A stretch of 64,000 bases of DNA. It comes from Ostrinia nubilalis (taxonomy: Eukaryota; Arthropoda; Insecta; Lepidoptera; Crambidae). A program made the position numbers and the translations under genes. The stretch spans positions 2,577,001-2,641,000 of the forward strand of contig NC_087100.1 of NCBI RefSeq assembly GCF_963855985.1. Reading direction: 5' to 3'. How positions within the stretch are numbered: the first letter of the stretch is position 1; each line of letters begins with the position of its first letter. Of the stretch, positions 56,714 through 64,000 are shown one piece after another. Below the pieces are notes generated by a model. It was given only the letters and a program-made list of their open reading frames with translations, did no database searches and was not told where the DNA came from.

Positions 56714-57818
56714 TTTGACGCTGTCTGTACATAAACACATTTTTTGGTGCCAAAACCTTCGTGCCCGACTCGCACTTGGCCAGTTTTTAATCCCCGGACA
56801 AACCCGTTAAACAAAGCTAGTATGTAGTTCAATCGCTCGAGCTTAACCCATAACAGATTGAAGTGATAGCAGCCGTGGGCAGGTGAGTGTTGCGCGTCAT
56901 ATCCGCTGCATCGACGCCCACAAGCAGGCTGGCTGCACGCGCGAGCTAGCTACTGGCTGTCCATTGTAGCGGAGCGGAGAGGAGCGGAGCGGAGAGTAGC
57001 GGAGCGGAGCTGTGGACATATAAAGCAATAGGAATGCTGACTGCGGCGTAAGTGGAAATTTCCAGCACCGATTTTGTATAAAGTTGGAACAGATTAGCTG
57101 CGCTTCGCTCTTTTCCTCATCACTCCAATACACAGGCTATTATTGATCTAACTTTATCAGCATTATCATTCTAGGATGGTAGCAGAAGCGATTTAAATTG
57201 TCATCAGCGTGAACTCTACATAGTAATCAACAAATTTTAACGCGAGTTTTCATGTTAAAAGCAATATTATGTGCCGTAGTGATACACTACTACTAACTAC
57301 TAACGATAAAGATAAGTAACAATAATGTTACTTTAAAAACAGTCTTTGTTCTGTTATGGAGCACTTCATTCTTAGATTACACAGTGAATTTAAAATATAA
57401 CGCGATTTACTTAAAAAAAACCTTGAAAGATTGCACTAAAATTTGCAATCTGTCCACCGTGTAAAATATTCGTTTGTGAGTGCCCTAAATATCCCACTCA
57501 TATGGTCAACGTCGACATCATTTTGAACTCTATTTCAAGCGCCATAAAGATACGGGGTCCTTATCACTAATATTTACTTTTACGAATAGGTTGTCGGCTT
57601 GCTACTGCAAATACTAGTTATCAGTTATCTTTTTACGTTGACTGAAAGGTCAGAATTGAAATGCTTTTGTTGAAATAAGGATTAACCGAGAAGTATGCGG
57701 AATGTAGATTGTAGATATCTAAGCAATTAACTTCTGCTTATACGAAAGAATAAGTGCTACTCGTAGTACTTCGTAATACAAAGACAACATAAAATATTAG
57801 CTTTAGCTTATAACATAA
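56714..57818. other. Mostly unique DNA
   Basis: A short GGAGCGGAGA-type tandem array occurs at 56968-57012; nothing else supported. Confidence 0.4.
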
Positions 57819-58025
57819 CTAGCTTTCCGCCCGCGGCTTCGCCCGCGTGGAATTTTGTCTGACAGAAAAACTTTATCGCGCGCGTCCCTGTTTCAAAAAC
57901 CGGGATAAAAACTATCCCATGTCCTTTACCGGGACTCAAACTATCTCTATACCAAATTTTATCAAAATTGGTTCAGTGGTTTAAGCGTGAAAGCAAGACA
58001 GACAGTTACTTTCGCATTTATAATA
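57819..58025 (-). mobile_element. Short Helitron, split by a TA-inserted element
   Basis: A|CTAG at 57819-57822 and CTTTCCGCCCGCGGCTTCGC. The body runs to CGCATTTATAATA at 58025 and resumes at 58564-58575 as TATTAGTATAGA, the normal 5' end. Confidence 0.8.
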
Positions 58026-58563
58026 CACTAGTCATCACAAAAATCGGCCCACCTACGTTTTACAGGAAAACTCGTTTCTACTGACACAATCATGGTGCCC
58101 CAACAATATTGGTGTTACATATTTGAAAGAAAAAATAAATATCCTTGAAGAAAAACACATTTAATTTCCTAATAAACGATTAACATATACAATAAATGTG
58201 ACTTGAAAAACTTGAAAAAAAACCTCACTTTGGGCTCACCTCTGGGATCAATTAGACCAATTTTTATGGTTATAAAACCAAATAATGATCTCACGTGTCC
58301 TCTTTAATAGATGGATAGCAATTAATCCCAACTTAACAGTTTTATAGCCATAAAAGTTGGCTCAAGCGTAACTACCTATTTTTTGAAGAAGTGACTCTGG
58401 ATTTACAGACATATTTTTGGGGTAAAAACCTTTCCTTTAATGAAATGAAATTCAGAACTAGGCTTTTAAATGGTAATATAGTATAGTAATATTGGTGGGA
58501 AGTGGGGATGCATACGTTTGAAAGTGCTTGTCGCGGGTGGGTCGATTTTTATGATGACCAGTG
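58026..58563. mobile_element. CACTGGTCATCAC element, copy 2 (538 bp), nested in a Helitron
   Basis: Ends CACTAGTCATCACAAAAATC and ATGATGACCAGTG with TA on both sides (58024-58025, 58564-58565). Reverse orientation to copy 1, with about 230 bp of extra interior sequence (58240-58470). Confidence 0.82.
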
Positions 58564-58726
58564 TATTAGTATAGATATAGGTAGATTAGTTCCAATACTT
58601 TCCTCATTAAACTTAAGTTATTTCAGATTTACAATGGCGAACGTAAGTTTCATTTTGATTCCTCGATTAGGTCTGTAACAGATTCAAAAAACTTACTTTC
58701 TTTCGCTTTCTATAGTACTAGATATC

Positions 58727-58820
58727 ATCATCATCTTCATCATTTCAGCCATAGGACGTCCACTGCTGAACATAGGCCTCCCCCAATGATTTCCACAATG
58801 GCCGGTTGGTGGCGTACCAG
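58727..58820 (-). mobile_element. RTE-like LINE family A, 5'-truncated 3' end
   Basis: CATCATCATCTTCATCATT tail, then CATAGGACGTCCACTGCTGA. GTACTAGATA (58717-58726) and GTACCAGATA (about 58813) may be the target duplication, one mismatch. Confidence 0.7.
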
Positions 58821-58881
58821 ATAAGCTCTGACTTATTACTTTGCCTTCTCTTTAATGACTATCATGTCTTCTTTAATCTAA

Positions 58882-59087
58882 GGCCCAGAACAGACGGTGA
58901 AATGCAACTGCAACGAAACTGCAACTGCTAGTTACTTTTGAGTTGCATCTAAGTTTCTCTTTCTGCCATAACGTCCGTTGAGAGATCACACATGACGCGA
59001 CCAGTTTGAAACTTTCAGTTTCATTCATCAGAATCATCAGAAAGTTGCAGTTTCGTTGCAGTTGCGTTTCACCGTCTGTTCTGGGCC
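58882..59087. mobile_element. 206-bp inverted-repeat MITE with TAA duplication
   Basis: Ends GGCCCAGAACAGACGGTGAA and TTTCACCGTCTGTTCTGGGCC. Arms of about 48 bp continue through GCAACTGCAACGAAACTGCA. TAA flanks both (58879-58881, 59088-59090). PIF/Harbinger-type duplication. Confidence 0.82.
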
Positions 59088-59090
59088 TAA

Positions 59091-59625
59091 GGGTACTCAG
59101 GAAACAAATTTAAAGAACTTGATCTATCAGCCTAAGGTTTAGTCGATTATCAACACGCGCTGATCTACTCTTTTGCACCCTTTCAGTGCCACGTCCAAAA
59201 CGGCATATCTTTTTGTTAATTAATTAAACTACTTATACTTACTTATACTCATAATAAGGACTCGTTAGCGCCCTCTCACGCTACATTGCACAATGGACGG
59301 CTCCTTTTATCATAATTAATATTAAAAGCCTGTATTTAAATGAATATTAAGTTATCTCCGTGAACTGGATCGAAATCGATGGCCATAGGCGTAAGATAAA
59401 TTATCCGGTTGACTCGGACCATCTGGTCTTGTTAAGTTTTAATTAATTTTCGTAATAAATTATGTACTTAGTAAAGTGAAAAAATCGGGTTCTTGTCGTA
59501 AAAACTTACAAATAAAAATTTTATTTTGTCCAGCATCTCAGTGTTTATGGTTTTATCACTAAACATTATACTAGAGCGTCAGATATGTGTTGAGATCTCT
59601 GCTATCAGCAAGGTCTTAATTCTAA
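59091..59625. other. Unique DNA
   Basis: No supported feature. Confidence 0.35.
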
Positions 59626-59743
59626 GGCTGACTTGCACTACCTTATTTTAACCGTGACTATAAGCGTAACCTGTGTTTTTTGTATGGAGTTTGACAGACT
59701 TTTGACGTTTGTTAAAATTAAAGTAAGATGGTGAAACCCACCC
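59626..59743. mobile_element. GGCTGAGTTGCACC MITE, copy 5 (decayed)
   Basis: GGCTGACTTGCACTACC and the right end GGTGAAACCCACCC; TAA precedes, AAA follows. Core TGTATGGAGTTTGACAGACT intact. Confidence 0.7.
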
Positions 59744-60465
59744 AAAGTTTTCCATAGTTACCTAAATATTTTCCAAAACCTTTGTTACTTCACTATATCA
59801 ATTATCCATATCTATACCCATTACATAATATGTATATTGCACGTGTGTATCATATCATACAATTATTTTCCCGAACAGATTCGTTTTTCCTTCAAACATT
59901 TCCTTATTTTCCATGTGCGGATAAATGAAAAAGAATATTTATGAAACCCTCTATGGTAACTTACACATAATAAAAAATAGTACAACGTATGCTTATTTCT
60001 GATCTCCAACTTTGGCAACAAGTTTTAAGTATCAATAAATTAACACTATCGATGGTCACCAGGAAATAAATGAGAAAAAAAATGACAACCAGGTGGTAAT
60101 GCAACAATGTAGTCAATATTGAAGAAACTTGAGCTTGCTTTCTTATGCATTCAAAATGGAGGCTTTAAATAACTTGGCAATACATTAATTTAGTCTTATT
60201 AAATTGGTATTTTAACAATTTATACAGCCTAAATTGCGTAAAATATTGATACGGTATTTATAAAATGTTGCATAAACTTACTCAAAAACCAAGTCATTGA
60301 CAATAATGAAAGAAAAAGATACAAATACTTTCACATTTCTCCTTCTCGCTTCCACCTTCGGCCTTATCATAACTTTCCATCATGTAAGATGAAGCTCAAG
60401 AGCTAACGCGTTGTGGATAAAAAACTACACTTATCCGTCCGTAGTAAATAAGGACATTAAAGAGG
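59744..60465. other. Unique AT-rich DNA
   Basis: No supported feature. Confidence 0.35.
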
Positions 60466-60580
60466 CCAAAGTAAACAGCGAGACGACCCAGGACCGAGCC
60501 GCCTGGAGAATGGAGACGCATGATACGAAGAGCCGACCTCAAATTAAATAGGAATGGGCCAGGCAAAGAAGAAGATCACT
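60466..60580 (+). pseudogene. RTE-like LINE family D C-terminal scrap
   Basis: CAGGACCGAGCCGCCTGGAG encodes QDRAAWR, followed by RRADLK-like residues in another frame and a GAAGAAG end. The DR..W and RRAD motifs are typical of LINE C-termini. Confidence 0.5.
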
Positions 60581-61126
60581 CAACTATGTATGTATCTTTG
60601 CATTTGTTTCTAGAGGATCAAACTTACAACTAGGTACTTAACCATTGGACCGTTGGAAAGCTACATTCATAAGCAGTTTTTCATTCCAAATCCATATAGC
60701 ATCCACTTAAAGAGAACCATCTAAAGGTTACCAGAATCCATTACTGCAGCGACAATACAACACAACCTAATAACCAGTGAACATGCAAGCAATTAAATTG
60801 TGCCCCCTGGGGGCGCTGTGTGAGGTCGCATTAGAAATGGCAGGACGGAAGGAACCGCGCATATGGTGCGCGCGAGTTTACAAACTAAGCAAGTGGGATA
60901 GGAGGTAGATGTATGGAATTTCATACACGGAATAGACATAAGACATCCAAATCGTGACTGAGAATCGTACTGCAGAACAAAGATCAAAACTCGATTCACT
61001 CAAGCGAAGATTGAGGTTTTTGATTGGTTGAACTTCAATATTTTGGTCACACATAACCCCATGACAGAATCTAGTTCTAAAACTGTATTGAGATTCGTTA
61101 TTTGGTTAATTCGGACCTGAAAGAGG

Positions 61127-61147
61127 TGACGTCAGAAGGCATATAAG
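61127..61147 (+). promoter_or_regulatory. CRE-like site next to a TATA motif, tentative
   Basis: TGACGTCA (61127-61134) lies 7 bases upstream of TATAAG (61142-61147). The pairing is promoter-like but no transcript or reading frame downstream supports it; chance is possible. Confidence 0.2.
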
Positions 61148-61465
61148 TAGTTCTTGAAGTTCACTTTAGGAAAGTGATAGTCTTCAAAAAGTGGTAGTCT
61201 TTAGCCTGAATTTATGCTTAATTTAGCTTTCAAAAGCTCTTCATGCTTTGGTGTGTTTAAAAGTATTCGTAAACCGCCACACAATGCCAGTGAAAGTAAT
61301 TATAGAAGAGATAGTTTTATTTTGTGTTACTATTAAAAGCTATACTTAACTTTTCTGAAAGATAATCCTAATTAAAGCCATTACGTGAAAATCGCACAGC
61401 AGATGTTCTCTGTTCTCTTCACAAGTCTTAAACTCTACAGTCATTATTTAATGAGTGAACACCAT

Positions 61466-61830
61466 TTTTTTTTTTTTTTTTTTTTACCCAGGAAAATGGC
61501 CTGTCCATACCTACCGCCGGGGGACGGCAGGTTATGTGGGGCTCGAACCCACTAAAAACCTGGGGTGTTCCCTCTGCCGCATAGTGGTCGGCGCCTTGGG
61601 TACTAGAAACGACCAAGGCGCCTTCCGCGGACGTCCCGCCCTACACGGCGGGACTCAACACGCCCCCACATTAAGTGGGGGGCCGACAGGATCTCATACT
61701 GTCTCCCATGTTAACCTCCTTATGGTGGACAATGGACATAGCAACATCATGTTAATAACATAATGTCCGGTAAGTGCACGGTGGCACACCTCTATTACTA
61801 AAGAACGTTGTAGAAATTATTAACGAACAA
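61466..61830 (-). mobile_element. GC-rich retroposed sequence with poly(A), probable LINE 3' UTR
   Basis: A T run (61466-61485) marks a poly(A) on the minus strand. Beyond it the GC-rich minus-strand sequence contains CGGGACGTCCGCGGAAGGCG and ATGCGGCAGAGGGAACACC just before CCATTTTCCTGGGTAAAA. Much richer in GC than its flanks. No coding motif, so the family is not named. Confidence 0.5.
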
Positions 61831-62166
61831 TTTGGCACCACAAAAAAGTTTCATTCGCTCTCACATTCCGCCCGTTCTATCACCAACTGGTTTTTTCCGT
61901 TGCTCAGCATCTAGAATATTTACAACATATACCTATCTAATAATATATCAAGCATTCAATCGGCTCGCATTAAGAAATCGCAGTAGTCCCATTATAAGTA
62001 ACTTCAGTAGGAGCATTTTATACAGAGTTGTATGTTGACTGTGTTTTATTTGTAAGACAAAAACCGTAGTACCGTTCACCGATTTAAGTGTGGGCACTGG
62101 CTCCTGTAACACAGGTACATACACCTAGCATAGGAGTCAGGGGTTTCGTAATTTTATACTGTACTT

Positions 62167-62307
62167 CCACAATGAACGGTCCTGCGCTGCCCGCATCCAG
62201 GCTCTTCCCGCGACCTTTACCAGATCGTCGGTCCACCTAGTAGGAGGCCTGCCCACTTTGTCCAGCAGTGGACGTCATTTGGCTGAAAAGAAAGAAAGAA
62301 AGAAAGA
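62167..62307. mobile_element. RTE-like LINE family B with 5' inversion and 11-bp target duplication
   Basis: 62167-62256 is minus-strand family B sequence (GCGCTGCCCGCATCCAGG ... GGAGGCCTGCCCAC). 62257-62307 is plus-strand family B 3' end (TTTGTCCAGCAGTGGACGTC ... GGCTGAAA) with an (AAAG)n tail. ATACTGTACTT flanks the whole (62156-62166, 62308-62318), so it is one insertion with an internal inversion. Confidence 0.85.
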
Positions 62308-62318
62308 ATACTGTACTT

Positions 62319-62712
62319 GTTTTTATGTCAATAAAGTTATTATTTATTTATTATTTACTTAAAGGTATACTGCATATCAACTGGCCTTCTGCATGCAACT
62401 ATACTGTGGCAACAGCCGAAACCAGTTCCCTAATAGAAAAGAGTGCAACTTTTTGTGCGCACGCGTTCATTCACCCACCAAAGGTTATGGGAAGAATGTC
62501 CGGAGACTCAGTCTCCGAGAGCAAAAAGGTCAAAACAATTATACCTTTTACATATTGCTGGCTGGCTAAACTGTTACGAGAAAAAAAGTTTTTCTAAACG
62601 TCAGCGTGATGCATAAAAAGTCGGCTGCTAATGAGAACTCCGATCTCACATGGAGAAGTTTTACATGCTACATCTAAGCTTTTAGCGTTTTTTTCATTCG
62701 ACTCAAAAACTT
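62319..62712. other. Unique DNA
   Basis: No supported feature; the open frame at 62268-62597 starts in the LINE tail. Confidence 0.35.
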
Positions 62713-62833
62713 GGCTGAGTTGCACCACCTAACTTTGACCATAACTATAGGTAACGATAGTGGTGTTTTTTGTATGGAGTTTAACAGATTTTTGACGTTT
62801 GTCGAAGTTAAAGTAAGATGGTGCAACCCAGCC
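62713..62833. mobile_element. GGCTGAGTTGCACC MITE, copy 6
   Basis: Ends GGCTGAGTTGCACCACC and GGTGCAACCCAGCC; CTT before and TTA after, so the duplication is imperfect. Confidence 0.78.
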
Positions 62834-62937
62834 TTAGGTCAAAACTATAAATTACACTTTTTAGACTTTTTGCATGGTTATGATCTGTTGGGGACTTGGG
62901 GCTATGTTGATTTATTTACATTCATAAAAAATTTTTA

Positions 62938-63250
62938 TAAAAAAAAATAAAACCGACTCCAAAAAACCTACACTAAAACGTAGAAAAATAATTACCAATT
63001 AGTTACCTACTTATTTATTAGGACGAATTATTAATATTTATGTAGGTATACCATGATTGATACTTCTGGAGTCGGTGCCAAGATTATGAAACATGTAAAG
63101 TTTGCCTGCACCGACTCCAAAAGTATCAATCATGGTATACCTACATAAATATTAATAATTCGTCCTAATAAATAAGTAGGTAACTAATTGGTAATTATTT
63201 TTCTACGTTTTAGTGTAGGTTTTTTGGAGTCGGTTTTATTTTTTTTTATA
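62938..63250. mobile_element. CCGACTCC foldback element, uninterrupted
   Basis: Near-perfect arms of about 140 bp, from TAAAACCGACTCCAAAAAAC to GTTTTTTGGAGTCGGTTTTA, around a 29-base loop at about 63081-63109. Reverse orientation to 37862-38915, whose left arm carries an insertion. Confidence 0.85.
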
Positions 63251-63662
63251 AAATTTTACTTATTTCTTGCTTTTTAGTTAACTAATTATTACCTTGATGT
63301 TACCACTGAAGGTAGGCAGTACACTGAGACCAAAAAAAATTGGTTCATAATCGGCGGAGATATTGCGTATAAAAAAGTTCATCCCCAATTTTCCACCCTT
63401 GGGGGTGAAATATTTTCTTCAAATTCGCATGAAACCACCCTTTTGATAATACCTATTCAACAAAAAAATAATCGTTCAAATTGGTTTATAATCGGCGGAG
63501 ATATTGCGTATAAAAAAGTTCATCCCCAATTTTCCACCCTTGGGGGTTGTTTTTTTATTATTAAATTTAAATGGGACCACCCTTGAGGTATTACCTATAC
63601 GCCGAAAAAAGATTTGTTCAAATCGGTTCATAATTGGCGGAGTTATCGCGTAACAAACATAG

Positions 63663-63702
<40 letters not shown>

Positions 63703-63793
63703 ATACGGGTCGAATTGAGAACCTCCTCCTTTTTTGAAGTCGGTTGAATACGGGTCGAATTGAGAACCTCCTCCTTTTTTGAAGTCGGTTGAA
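63251..63793 (-). repeat. CCGACTTC repeat joined to the foldback module, second locus
   Basis: Linker 63255-63330 shared with 37785-37860, then the 130-bp tandem units (GGCGGAGATATTGCGTATAA). An A run of about 40 (63662-63702) and a duplicated end of about 43 bp (AACCTCCTCCTTTTTTGAAG at 63720 and 63763) follow. Confidence 0.7.
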
Positions 63794-63941
63794 AATATGA
63801 TAGCATGATCTCTTTAATAACTCTTATTTTGTGAGGTCTAATAAATTAACATCTTGGTTTGCAAACAGACGTAAAATCACGCTAAGTAAAGATGTTAGTA
63901 TCAGACATAGGTATAAGGTTTCACTTGATACTTAACTCCAG

Positions 63942-64000
63942 GCCGGAAGACGTAGTGTGGGCAGGCCTACCACTAGGTGGACCGACGATCTGGTGAAGGT
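63942..64000 (+). mobile_element. RTE-like LINE family B, cut by the window edge
   Basis: GGCCGGAAGACGTAGTGTGG, GCAGGCCTACCACTAGG and GACCGACGATCTGGTGAAGG match 15095-15150; the 3' end lies outside the window. Confidence 0.7.

Noticed and set aside
60793..60999. 68-codon minus-strand frame near a GC-richer segment
   Set aside because: No motif and no supporting context.

Overview
This window looks like lepidopteran (moth or butterfly) nuclear DNA and is almost entirely transposable-element sequence. The organism call rests on the mix of repeats: short Helitrons with the TC...CTAG ends and GCGGGCGAAGCCGC hairpin common in Lepidoptera, many 5'-truncated RTE-like LINE 3' ends with GAT or AACG tails, CR1-type LINE tails, and several AT-rich palindromic MITEs. 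I see no convincing host exon, tRNA, rRNA or CRISPR array in 64 kb, so this is an intergenic region or a very large intron. Family names are from motif recognition only; no database was searched.

Layout. 1-5.9 kb: a tRNA-derived SINE, Helitron scraps and one RTE-like tail in unique AT-rich DNA. 5.9-10.3 kb: a palindromic element flanked by TTAA, a 123-bp palindrome with TAA duplications, a hAT-like element (8-bp duplication) holding a TA-inserted MITE, a complete short Helitron, and the first of six copies of a GGCTGAGTTGCACC MITE. 10.3-19.9 kb: RTE tails, MITEs, a Ty3/Gypsy-like remnant (primer-binding site to polypurine tract, minus strand), and the first copy of a foldback element. 22.3-32.3 kb: a GGGGCCGTCC-terminated element with long G tracts, containing a Helitron remnant that itself contains a 1.1-kb near-perfect palindrome; a second copy of the palindrome lies at 31 kb in the opposite orientation.

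34.4-42 kb is the most structured part. A 6.5-kb foldback element with TGTA duplications (35375-41888) contains a hAT-like element with CTATTATG duplications (36017-39056), which contains a Helitron and a composite CCGACTTC/CCGACTCC module, which contains a 743-bp TA-inserted element. This gives four resolvable layers.

47.06-49.96 kb (minus strand) holds the only convincing long reading frame: 967 codons covering an apurinic-like endonuclease and a reverse transcriptase of a CR1/Jockey-group LINE, open throughout. The remainder (50-64 kb) has RTE and CR1 tails (one with a twin-priming inversion), the second foldback copy, paired TA-inserted MITEs (one inside a Helitron), and a second copy of the composite module at 63 kb.

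The features do not form a pathway. The value of the window is as a record of mobile-element insertions whose order can be read from nesting and target-site duplications. I found no evidence for a new functional host system.
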